Both the position numbers and the translations under genes were made by a program. A stretch of DNA of 6,283 nt from positions 1-6,283 of the forward strand of contig JAKQGS010000029.1 of the NCBI GenBank assembly GCA_029556045.1, in the 5' to 3' direction. Of this stretch, positions 1 to 6,183 are shown piece after piece. The notes beneath the pieces are model-generated. The model made no database searches and was not told where the DNA came from. It worked only from the letters and a program-made list of their open reading frames with translations. This DNA is from Pseudomonadota bacterium (lineage in GTDB: Bacteria > Bdellovibrionota > Oligoflexia > Oligoflexales > Oligoflexaceae). How positions within the stretch are numbered: position 1 is the first letter of the stretch; every line of letters begins with the position of its first letter.

Positions 1-682
1 CACCGGTCATGATACCGGGAAGTGCAGCCGGTAAAATATGGGCCCGTACCGTCTGCCATTTGGTGGCACCCAATGCAAAAGCCCCATGACGTATGCTGTT
101 GGGGACCCCTTTCAAGGCTTCGCGGCTGGCAATGATGATGATGGGCATCACCAGAAGGCTCATGGTGAGAGCCCCAGACAAAATACTGCGACCAAAATCC
201 AGAAAGCGCACAAATAGCGCCAATCCCAGGATACCGTATATAATCGAAGGCACACCCGCCAGGGTGGCGATATTGATTTCAATGAATCGATTCATAAAGT
301 TTTTTTCCGACAGTTCCTCCAGATAGATGGCAGCCCCTACCCCTAAAGTCACCGAAATCACCAGGGTCAGTCCCCCCAACCACACGCTGCCCCAGATAGC
401 CACTTTTATTCCGGCTTTGGAGGGAAAACGAGAGGGAAGGTTATTGATGAAGTCCCAATTCAACCAATGGATCCCATCCTTGCCAATCCCATAGAGCAGG
501 ATAAACAGGATGGACAGGGTGGCCAAAGTAGCCAGGACAATACCGCTATAAAACAGGCGCTCTTTCCACAAACGAACTTTGCGGCGCCCCGAAAAAATAT
601 GATCCTGGCTCAGCATATTCAGTGATTCCAATCCTGAAAGAGGCATGGTTACCACCCCCGCATGATCCTGATCCGAATTCAT
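1..682 (-). CDS. pstA: Phosphate ABC transporter permease PstA (C-terminus beyond left edge)
   Basis: PstA is one of the two inner-membrane channel subunits of the PstSCAB phosphate importer. The first 227 residues are visible and the frame runs off the left edge without a stop. The ATG at 682 shares ATGA with the pstC stop, and GGAGG lies 5 nt upstream inside pstC, which supports this start over the in-frame ATG at 646. A polar, charged N-terminal segment (1-42) precedes a first membrane helix (about 43-65). Further helices begin near 92, 134 and 167. The permease signature for contact with the ATPase is clear: EALKGVP (188-194), then GAFALGATKWQTV (200-212) and ILPAALPGI (216-224). About 60-70 more residues are expected off the edge. 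The long N-terminal tail is slightly unusual. The PstA-rather-than-PstC assignment rests on position after pstC and on motifs such as AGVPSIIYG (142-150); confidence is high. Confidence 0.95.
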   Translation of the reverse strand, partial: MNSDQDHAGVVTMPLSGLESLNMLSQDHIFSGRRKVRLWKERLFYSGIVLATLATLSILFILLYGIGKDGIHWLNWDFINNLPSRFPSKAGIKVAIWGSVWLGGLTLVISVTLGVGAAIYLEELSEKNFMNRFIEINIATLAGVPSIIYGILGLALFVRFLDFGRSILSGALTMSLLVMPIIIIASREALKGVPNSIRHGAFALGATKWQTVRAHILPAALPGIMTG

Positions 683-1596
683 TCATACCTCCGGCCAAAA
701 CGCTTCACGACGTAATGAGACAGATTGTTCATGAATAGAGTCATGAGAAACAAAACCATGCCAACAGCAAACAGGGATTGATACTCAATGGATCCATGGG
801 GCGTGTCCCCAAGACTGACCTGAGCAATATAGGAGGTGAGGGTTTGTATGCCCTCAAACGGATTGATGGTTAAATGAGCGGTACCACCGGCCGCCAATGT
901 CACCGCCATGGTTTCACCAATGGCCCGCGAAAAAGCCAGAATAAAGGATGCCAGAATTCCACTGAGAGCCGACGGCACTACCACCTGCGCCGTCACTTCA
1001 TATTTGGTGGCTCCCAATGCATAGCCGCCGTCCCGCAGGGTCTTAGGCACCGAACGGATCGTGTCATCACAAATGGACGCCACCATGGGCAGCACCATGA
1101 TGCCCACCACGATGGAAGCACTGGCTGCGTTAAAAACTTCCACTCCCTCAAAGATGTCTTGCAGCAAGGGGGTGATGGAGGTTAACGCAAAATAACCATA
1201 CACAACTGAGGGGATACCAGCCAGGATTTCCAGGATCGGCTTGACCACCCGTCGAATCCCGGGACTGGCATATTCCGCCAGAAAAATCCCGATCCCCAGT
1301 CCCAGCGGCAGGGCCACGATGCATGACCCCAGAGCAATCAGGCAGGTTCCCGCGATGAGGGGCCAGATGCCAAACTGTTTGGGTTCGAAAAGGGGAGTCC
1401 AGGTGGCTGTACCAAAGAACTCCCAGAGCGATACTTCACGAAAGAACTGAAAAGTTTCGGTGATAAGGATAAAATTGATGCCGACTGTGGTCAGGATAGA
1501 GATGAAGGCGCAAACCCAAAAAACTTTCGTCACCACCCCCTCTTTGAGGGTGGTGAGCAGTTTTTTGCGCGGCATCACATCGACGTTAGCCCTCAA
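679..1596 (-). CDS. pstC: Phosphate ABC transporter permease PstC
   Basis: PstC pairs with PstA to form the phosphate channel in the inner membrane. It is 305 residues from the chosen start, a normal length for the family. Hydrophobic helices are seen at about 25-46, 77-107, 120-145, 157-175, 205-235 and 273-295. Family landmarks are ILAGIPSVVYGYFAL (124-138), the ATPase-coupling loop DTIRSVPKTLRDGGYALGAT (178-197) with VVVPSALSGI (205-214), and RAIGETMAV (224-232), a conserved PstC stretch. Start choice: no ATG is well placed. AGGAG abuts a TTG at 1602 but lies 6 nt before a second TTG at 1596, so I prefer 1596. The first ATG (1575) has only a distant purine run. The gene begins 23 nt after the pstS stop and overlaps pstA by 4 nt, so the genes are very likely cotranscribed. 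Function is certain; the exact start is not. Confidence 0.95.
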   Translation of the reverse strand: MRANVDVMPRKKLLTTLKEGVVTKVFWVCAFISILTTVGINFILITETFQFFREVSLWEFFGTATWTPLFEPKQFGIWPLIAGTCLIALGSCIVALPLGLGIGIFLAEYASPGIRRVVKPILEILAGIPSVVYGYFALTSITPLLQDIFEGVEVFNAASASIVVGIMVLPMVASICDDTIRSVPKTLRDGGYALGATKYEVTAQVVVPSALSGILASFILAFSRAIGETMAVTLAAGGTAHLTINPFEGIQTLTSYIAQVSLGDTPHGSIEYQSLFAVGMVLFLMTLFMNNLSHYVVKRFGRRYE

Positions 1597-1619
1597 GCCC
1601 AACTCCTGTATAAGGATTC

Positions 1620-2588
1620 TCAGTGACCTTTGATGTCTGCTTTGGCAGACTTGCCGCGACCCATCACTTTCTTTTCAAAGCGACTCAGATCTTCCGAATA
1701 GGTTTTTTCCGGCATCGGGATGTAACCGGCCTCTTTTACCAGAATCTTGGCGTTTTTCATCATGAATTTGACGAAAGCGTCAACCTCGGGTTTCCCTGTT
1801 GATTTGGAGCTGACATAAACAAACAGTGGGCGAGACAGGGGATAGGTGCTGTTGTTGATGGTCTCATCATTGGGGGCGATGGCTTTGTCTTTGGCGGTTT
1901 TAGCGATGGGAACCACCTTCAACTTGTTTTTATTGGCGATGTAATAGGAATACCCGAAGTACCCCAGCGAATACTGATCCGCCTGGATGCCCCGCACGAT
2001 GGTGTTGTCGTCCTCCGATGCTACATAATCGGCACGGGAAGCTTTGGACTTACCGTTCACTTCTTCCGTAAAATAGTCAAAGGTTCCTGAATCCGTACCC
2101 GGGCCATACAATTTAATCGCTTTGTCGGGCCATGCGGGGTTGACGTCTTTCCATGTTTTGACCTTGCTGTCGGGAGCCCAGATTTTCTTCAGATCTTCAA
2201 AAGTTAGAGTCTTTACAAAATCATTTTTGGGGTGAATCACGATGGAAAGGCCATCATAGGCCACCGGAAGTTCGATGAAATCAATCTTGTTGGCTTGAGC
2301 TTTTTTAATTTCTTCGTCTTTGATGGGACGAGAGGCATTGGCGATGTCCAACTCGCCGGCGGCAAACTTTTTGAAACCGCCACCGGTACCGGATACACCC
2401 ACGGTGACCCGAACCTGAGCATTGTCACGCTGGAACTCTTCGGCAACAGCCTCCATAACGGGGAAAACGGTGCTGGAACCATCGATTTTCACTTCGCCTT
2501 TCAATGTTGAGCCGGCCGCAAAACTTACACCTGCCACGCTCACGGTGCCAAAGGTCAGGCCTGTCAAGAACCATGAATACAACTTCAT
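1620..2588 (-). CDS. pstS: Periplasmic phosphate-binding protein PstS
   Basis: PstS captures inorganic phosphate in the periplasm and delivers it to the PstCA channel. From the ATG at 2588 the protein has 322 residues. It opens with a Sec signal peptide: K2, a hydrophobic core (6-23), and SFA-A (22-25), suggesting cleavage after residue 24 or 25. There is no lipobox cysteine. Phosphate-site motifs are DGSSTVFP (36-43), [11 protein letters not shown] (65-75), IANASRPI (82-89) and [13 protein letters not shown] (161-173), which place it in the PstS family 2 type of binding protein. The frame stays open upstream to 2657, but that extension would put residues before the signal peptide. AGGAG (2603-2599) sits 10 nt before the ATG, supporting the shorter form. 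It is the first gene of the pst run and has a long AT-rich upstream region with operator-like repeats. The C-terminal tail is basic (about 307-322). Assignment is secure. Confidence 0.97.
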   Translation of the reverse strand: MKLYSWFLTGLTFGTVSVAGVSFAAGSTLKGEVKIDGSSTVFPVMEAVAEEFQRDNAQVRVTVGVSGTGGGFKKFAAGELDIANASRPIKDEEIKKAQANKIDFIELPVAYDGLSIVIHPKNDFVKTLTFEDLKKIWAPDSKVKTWKDVNPAWPDKAIKLYGPGTDSGTFDYFTEEVNGKSKASRADYVASEDDNTIVRGIQADQYSLGYFGYSYYIANKNKLKVVPIAKTAKDKAIAPNDETINNSTYPLSRPLFVYVSSKSTGKPEVDAFVKFMMKNAKILVKEAGYIPMPEKTYSEDLSRFEKKVMGRGKSAKADIKGH

Positions 2589-2622
2589 AACCAATCGTCT
2601 CCTATAGGTTAAGACCGAACTT

Positions 2623-2676
2623 CCCCATTGATTTGGGGTGGATTCTAGCGGATTCATCCGGGAATGTTAACCCCAA
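2623..2676 (-). other. Possible alternative hairpins in the pstS leader
   Basis: On the minus strand TTGGGGT (2676-2670) can pair with ACCCCAA (2639-2633), enclosing a small CGGA/TCCG hairpin (2660-2649). The same CCCCA (2638-2634) can instead pair with TGGGG (2627-2623) around a 6-nt loop. The two pairings exclude each other. They lie between the proposed promoter and the pstS ribosome-binding site. No U-tract follows either stem and the Shine-Dalgarno is not covered, so a regulatory role is only a suggestion. Confidence 0.25.
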
Positions 2677-2699
2677 GATCCACTGGACCCGGGCGTCAA

Positions 2700-2757
2700 T
2701 TTACAGGGAGGGCCGGGGATATATATAAAGATTCCGTAAATTCTCTTTAATTATTAA
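2700..2757 (-). promoter_or_regulatory. Candidate PhoB-controlled pstS promoter
   Basis: The 187-bp phoR-pstS gap holds no gene. Its AT-rich part carries, on the minus strand, TTAATA (2757-2752), TTAAAG (2750-2745), TTTACG (2740-2735) and TTTATA (2729-2724). The last two are exactly 11 bp apart and the middle pair 10 bp apart. A weak -10, TGTAAA (2705-2700), follows 18 nt after the last hexamer. Response regulators of the PhoB/PhoP class bind direct repeats with an 11-bp period, and the B. subtilis PhoP half-site is TT(A/C/T)A(C/T)A, which these resemble. The classic E. coli CTGTCAT box is not present. No terminator hairpin separates phoR from pstS, so read-through from phoBR is also possible. 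The operator is inferred from pattern and context. Confidence 0.4.
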
Positions 2758-2775
2758 CTTTGGCCTAAAATTTCA

Positions 2776-4209
2776 TCAACACGGCAGCTCAACGGTAAAG
2801 GTGCTTCCCTTCCCCAACTGGCTTGACACCGATACTTTTCCCTTTAGGTTCATCACTAAGTGCTTGACAATCGCCAAGCCAAGCCCCGTACCCCCAACCT
2901 CGCGGCTGCGGGCATCATCCACCCGGTAAAATCTCTCAAATATCCGCTCCTGATCCGCCGGATCGATGCCGATTCCGGAGTCCTGCACCGTCAGTATCCC
3001 AACCTTCCGCTGCGTGTCCTGAGAAAACCGCACGGTGATACGTCCGCCTTCCGGGGTGTAGTTGACAGCGTTCTGGAGCAGGTTTTCGAAGATATGCCCC
3101 ATGGCCCGCCGCTCCCCCCGCACCATGGCACTGCTAGGAGCCTCGATATGGAACTCAATATTCTTTTGTGTCATCTGGATCTGATGCCGAGCCACGACCT
3201 CCTCCACCACCTGCCGCCAAGACAATGATTCCAACTGGCTGGGATCGATCTCAGGCTCTGCTTCGATCCGCGCCAATTGCATCAGATCATTCACCAGGGC
3301 AGTCAATCGGTCGATATTGGCCTGGATGATCTTGAGAAATCGTATGTTCACTTCGGGATCATGCACCGCTCCCCCCAACAGGGTTTCCACATACCCTTTG
3401 ATGGAGGTCAGGGGAGTTTTCAGCTCATGGGATACGTTGCTGGTGAACTGTCGTCGGATGGCCTCCATCTTTTCACGGCGCACGATACTAGCCTGCACCG
3501 CCTCCGCCAGCCGGTTGATGGAGCGCCCGAGTTTTCCGATCTCGTTGGCGGGCAAGCGGGTCAGACGGACATCGTATTGCCCCTCACTGATGGCCTCGGT
3601 GGCAGAGGTAAGGACGTCGAGAGGGCCCGCAATCCGCCGCACAATTACCCAGGCCATGATCAGTGCGATCACACCACCCAGCAAAATGCCGGGCCATATG
3701 ATATCGCGCACTGACACAAGGCGCGCATGCAGGTGACTGGTGGGAAGCCCCACCCGCACAATGAGATCCTGACCGCAGGGCTTCACCCTGTGGCTCACGT
3801 AAATCATTTCCATTTTAACGGTATCGCTGACCCGTACGCTTTGCCCCCACTCCTGCCCGTGAGCCACAATGTCCTGGACCTCTGGTCGGTGCAGGTGATT
3901 GTCCAGAGTTTTGGGATCCTGTGCCGATTCCGCCAAAATACCGCCATCAGGAGCAATCAGAGTGATACGGGACTGGGTGAGATTGGCGGCAAAAGAAACC
4001 AGTTCCTGCAGCGACTGCTGCCGCGACTGACAGCCGGTTTCTAAAAGGACCGAGAGGTAACTGTTGGTCTCCCGCAAGCGGCTGCGGGTTTCCTCTTCCA
4101 CAAACTTTCGCGTACGAAACGCCAGGGAGTAATTGATGGTCACGGCCGTGATAGCTATGACGATGACATAGGCGAAAAAGTGTTTCCAGAAAAACGGGGA
4201 GCGAATCAT
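2776..4209 (-). CDS. phoR: Phosphate-regulon sensor histidine kinase PhoR
   Basis: This membrane sensor kinase phosphorylates and dephosphorylates PhoB according to phosphate supply. At 477 residues it is longer than E. coli PhoR (431). Order of parts: transmembrane helix (about 11-31), periplasmic domain (32-170), transmembrane helix (171-190), HAMP linker (191-243), and HisKA with H-box SNVSHELKTPL (257-267) and phosphoacceptor H261. The ATPase domain follows, with N-box N376/N380/N383, G1 DSGIG (410-414), FERFYR (424-429) and G2 GGTGLGL (439-445). All catalytic motifs are intact. No PAS domain fits between HAMP and HisKA. The periplasmic part has just two cysteines, C60 and C145. The start overlaps the phoB stop by ATGA, with AAGGAG 5 nt before it, indicating translational coupling. 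The gene ends in tandem TGA codons. The PhoR name rests on the phoB/pst context as well as the kinase core. Confidence 0.93.
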   Translation of the reverse strand: MIRSPFFWKHFFAYVIVIAITAVTINYSLAFRTRKFVEEETRSRLRETNSYLSVLLETGCQSRQQSLQELVSFAANLTQSRITLIAPDGGILAESAQDPKTLDNHLHRPEVQDIVAHGQEWGQSVRVSDTVKMEMIYVSHRVKPCGQDLIVRVGLPTSHLHARLVSVRDIIWPGILLGGVIALIMAWVIVRRIAGPLDVLTSATEAISEGQYDVRLTRLPANEIGKLGRSINRLAEAVQASIVRREKMEAIRRQFTSNVSHELKTPLTSIKGYVETLLGGAVHDPEVNIRFLKIIQANIDRLTALVNDLMQLARIEAEPEIDPSQLESLSWRQVVEEVVARHQIQMTQKNIEFHIEAPSSAMVRGERRAMGHIFENLLQNAVNYTPEGGRITVRFSQDTQRKVGILTVQDSGIGIDPADQERIFERFYRVDDARSREVGGTGLGLAIVKHLVMNLKGKVSVSSQLGKGSTFTVELPC

Positions 4210-4895
4210 TCGCTCTCCTTGAATTTATACCCCACACCCCGCACCGTCTCGATCAGATCCCGCTCCTCCCCCAATTTCTTGCGGATGGAACGCACGTGCA
4301 CATCGATATTGCGATCCACCAGCACGCCATCACCGCCTGTCACCGCATCCAGGAGAATGTCACGGGTCAGGACGACACCGGGTCGTGACACCAAAGCGGT
4401 AAACAGCCGAAACTCCGCCAGAGTCATGGGGATACTGGATCCCGCCACTGTCACCTGAAAACGGGCTTTATCGATTACCACCTTGCCATGGGTCAGGACA
4501 TCCTTGTTTTCCTGCTGCTGCGAACGTCCGAGGGCGCGAAAGCGCGAATAGACCCGGGCGACCAATTCGTTCATGCTAAAGGGTTTGACAATGTAGTCGT
4601 CCGCTCCAACCCCCAATCCAAATACCACGTCGCTCTCTTCGCCTTTAGCGGTCAGCATGATAATCGGGGTGTAACGGGTCGCAGGTGTTTCCCGCAGCCG
4701 CTTGCAGACTTCGATACCGCTGACCTGTGGCAGCATCAGATCAAGAAGAATTAAATCGGGGTGGCCCTTTTGCGCCAGATCCAACCCCTCCTTGCCATTC
4801 ACAGCAATAGAGATGTTGTAGCCCTCCCGTGTGAGGTTGTAGCGCAGCAGCTCGCGAATATCGGGATCGTCTTCAATGACCAAAATCGACTTCAT
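4206..4895 (-). CDS. phoB: Phosphate-regulon response regulator PhoB (OmpR family)
   Basis: PhoB is a cytoplasmic transcription factor that, once phosphorylated by PhoR, activates phosphate-starvation genes such as pst. From ATG 4895 it has 229 residues, matching the family length. The receiver domain (1 to about 120) has acidic pocket E8/D9/D10, phosphoacceptor D52 (within LLDLMLP, 50-56), T82 and K104 (KPF, 104-106). The C-terminal winged helix (about 130-229) shows MTLAEFRLF, the recognition-helix region VDRNIDVHVRSIRKKLG and the closing wing ETVRGVGYKF. The open frame extends to 4946, but residues before MKSILVIEDD do not belong to a receiver fold. AAAGGG (4906-4901) lies 5 nt before this ATG, so the shorter start is preferred. 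It is the first gene of the phoBR pair and is divergent from fliG. Operator-like repeats upstream suggest autoregulation. Confidence 0.96.
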   Translation of the reverse strand: MKSILVIEDDPDIRELLRYNLTREGYNISIAVNGKEGLDLAQKGHPDLILLDLMLPQVSGIEVCKRLRETPATRYTPIIMLTAKGEESDVVFGLGVGADDYIVKPFSMNELVARVYSRFRALGRSQQQENKDVLTHGKVVIDKARFQVTVAGSSIPMTLAEFRLFTALVSRPGVVLTRDILLDAVTGGDGVLVDRNIDVHVRSIRKKLGEERDLIETVRGVGYKFKESE

Positions 4896-4922
4896 GGGCA
4901 CCCTTTCTAAAGGAGGACAAAT

Positions 4923-4973
4923 ACTACAAGCATTTAATGGATTCATGTAAAGGGTAAATAAAGGTCCGGTTAA
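4923..4973 (-). promoter_or_regulatory. Candidate phoB promoter with PhoB-type direct repeats
   Basis: On the minus strand three hexamers occur at an exact 11-bp period: TTAACC (4973-4968), TTTATT (4962-4957) and TTTACA (4951-4946). The last also serves as a good -35 (5 of 6 to TTGACA), with TGTAGT (4928-4923) as a weak -10 after a 17-nt spacer. Transcription would start near 4916, leaving a leader of about 20 nt. The layout closely parallels the region before pstS and suggests autoregulation by PhoB. It was found by eye, so the chance of coincidence in AT-rich DNA is real. Confidence 0.45.
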
Positions 4974-5062
4974 ATATCTTGGGAATTCCCCCCATTCTCA
5001 AGTCTCTAATCTTTTGAATTCTTTAAAGTTATTCGGCCATCAACCCCTTAAGATCGCATTAC

Positions 5063-5089
5063 TCAATTATTTCGCCGTGTTGCCGATAG
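5063..5089 (+). promoter_or_regulatory. Candidate FliA (sigma-28) promoter for fliG
   Basis: GCCGATAG (5082-5089) matches 7 of 8 positions of the sigma-28 -10 GCCGATAA. Eleven nt upstream, TCAATTAT (5063-5070) matches 5 of 8 of the -35 TAAAGTTT. Transcription would begin near 5096, giving a leader of about 18 nt that still contains the GGAGG at 5103-5107. A second -35-like TAAAGTTA (5024-5031) has no matching -10 at the right distance. No sigma-54 GG-N10-GC element was found next to the gene. Confidence 0.4.
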
Positions 5090-5113
5090 TCATTGCAAGA
5101 ATGGAGGGAAACT

Positions 5114-6115
5114 ATGGGAGCTCCCAAAATTTCCAATGCAGAAAAGGCCGCCATGGTCCTCATCGGTTTGGGTGAAGAGGTGGCTTCGGAAGTGCTGAAA
5201 AACATGACCACCACCGAAGTCCGGCGGGTTGTCGCATCGATGTCCCAGCTGGGCAAAGTGGATCCCGAGACACTACAGTCCGTCATGGCCGAATTCCAGC
5301 ACCTGCTCACCCAGCATCGCCCCCAATTAAAGGGGGGAGCGGAATTCGTTCGCGGCGTCCTGGACAAAGCCTTTCGTGGAACGGGTCACGAGCATGAATT
5401 TCTCCAAAAATTGAACGAACAGACTCCGGTCACCATGACCGCTGTGGATCTGGTGGATGCCCCGCAGCTGGCGCGCCTCCTGCTAAAGGAGCAACCACAA
5501 ACCATCGCCTTGGTACTAGCCCATACCGACCCCCGTAAAGCGGCGGCCAGCTTGAAGGAGTTGCCGGGTCACCTGCACACCGACATCGTGATGCGCATCG
5601 CCACGCTGGAGTCCGTTGATCCGGAAACCATCCAGGAAATCGACAATCACCTGCGGCAGGAGATCGAATCCATGAGCCTACGGGGACACGCGAGGCTGGG
5701 AGGGCGGGACAAGGTGGCTGCGATATTGAATGCCCTCGATAAAAACACCGAAACACGGATCGTCGATCAGCTGACCCAACTTGCACCCCAGCTCAGCGAT
5801 GAAATCCGACAAAAGATGTTTACCTTTGAAGATCTGCGGCTACTCGATGCCCGCAGCATGCAGGAACTCATCAAAAACGTCCCCACCGATCATTGGAAGG
5901 TGGCGCTAAGAGGCACTTCGGAAGCGCTACAGTCGCAAATTTTCGGGAACCTTTCACAGAGGGCTGGGCAGATGCTGCGGGAGGATATGGAGACGTCGGG
6001 ACCCATGAAGGTCCAGGACGTGCGAACGCAACAAGACGCCATACTGGCCACCGCACAAAAACTGGCAGATGCCGGCAAACTTAATCTTTCAAAAAAACAA
6101 GATGAGTATGTTTGA
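5114..6115 (+). CDS. fliG: Flagellar motor switch protein FliG
   Basis: FliG sits on the cytoplasmic face of the flagellar MS ring, links FliF to FliM, and receives torque from the stator (MotA). It is 333 residues, full length (E. coli 331). The N-terminal domain (about 1-100) begins with SNAEKAAMVLIGLGEEVASEVL. The middle domain (about 105-190) has KEQPQTIALVL, where the usual EHPQ motif reads EQPQ (126-129). A Gly-Gly linker lies at 196-197. The C-terminal domain includes MFTFEDL (235-241). The five charged positions known for torque in E. coli (K264, R281, D288, D289, R297) correspond to R266, R283, E290, D291 and K299, so every charge is kept. Start: ATG 5114 has GGAGG 6 nt upstream. An in-frame TTG at 5093 lacks a ribosome site. 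No other flagellar gene is visible nearby; it could be the only FliG or a paralogue. Confidence 0.96.
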   Translation: MGAPKISNAEKAAMVLIGLGEEVASEVLKNMTTTEVRRVVASMSQLGKVDPETLQSVMAEFQHLLTQHRPQLKGGAEFVRGVLDKAFRGTGHEHEFLQKLNEQTPVTMTAVDLVDAPQLARLLLKEQPQTIALVLAHTDPRKAAASLKELPGHLHTDIVMRIATLESVDPETIQEIDNHLRQEIESMSLRGHARLGGRDKVAAILNALDKNTETRIVDQLTQLAPQLSDEIRQKMFTFEDLRLLDARSMQELIKNVPTDHWKVALRGTSEALQSQIFGNLSQRAGQMLREDMETSGPMKVQDVRTQQDAILATAQKLADAGKLNLSKKQDEYV

Positions 6116-6128
6116 GGGGCTCAAAGCG

Positions 6129-6155
6129 AAAAACCCCCGCTTAATAGCAGGGGTT
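6129..6155 (-). terminator. Rho-independent terminator of the right-edge gene
   Basis: On the minus strand AACCCC (6155-6150) pairs with GGGGTT (6137-6132). One mismatch then leads into an inner GC/GC pair closing a TTAATA loop. The stem runs into five T residues (6133-6129), as expected for an intrinsic terminator of a leftward transcript. Read on the plus strand, only TT and then GAAGG follow the stem, so it is a poor terminator for fliG. Confidence 0.8.
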
Positions 6156-6163
6156 GAAGGAAA

Positions 6164-6177
6164 CTGAGTCAACTCAG
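6164..6177 (-). other. Short perfect hairpin after the right-edge gene
   Basis: CTGAG (6164-6168) and CTCAG (6173-6177) form a perfect 5-bp stem with a 4-nt loop, seven nt beyond the minus-strand stop codon. On the minus strand it is followed by TTT and then the main terminator. It could protect the mRNA 3' end or assist termination. It is short enough to be fortuitous. Confidence 0.35.
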
Positions 6178-6183
6178 GAAACC

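Noticed and set aside
93..326. 77-codon plus-strand frame opposite pstA
   Set aside because: The minus strand here encodes an intact PstA, so this is a shadow frame.
874..1185. 103-codon plus-strand frame opposite pstC
   Set aside because: It is His/Gly/Arg-rich and lies opposite conserved permease sequence, with no supporting signals.
2589..2657. N-terminal extension of pstS to an ATG at 2657
   Set aside because: It would place 23 residues before a clear signal peptide, and the ribosome site lies inside the extension, directly serving ATG 2588.
2719..2727. ATATATATA tract as the pstS -10
   Set aside because: It overlaps the 11-bp hexamer repeats and has no matching -35. The TGTAAA at 2705-2700 fits the layout seen before phoB better, though this is not certain.
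3277..3736. Two long plus-strand open frames (145 and 139 codons) inside phoR
   Set aside because: They lie entirely opposite the HAMP/HisKA coding region, lack ribosome sites and show no recognisable domain. They are shadows of phoR.
4909..4917. Plus-strand AAGGAGGA resembling a ribosome site
   Set aside because: No start codon at suitable spacing opens a meaningful plus-strand frame. It is the complement of the anti-SD element before phoB.
4896..4946. N-terminal extension of phoB to 4946
   Set aside because: The added residues precede the normal start of a receiver domain, and the proposed promoter overlaps them.
4981..4990. Perfect palindrome GGGAATTCCC in the phoB-fliG gap
   Set aside because: It is a single 10-bp palindrome with no second copy and no link to a known operator. 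It could be a binding site but nothing supports it.
5430..5786. 118-codon minus-strand frame inside fliG
   Set aside because: It is low-complexity and arginine/proline-rich, opposite a well-conserved fliG region, with no start signal.
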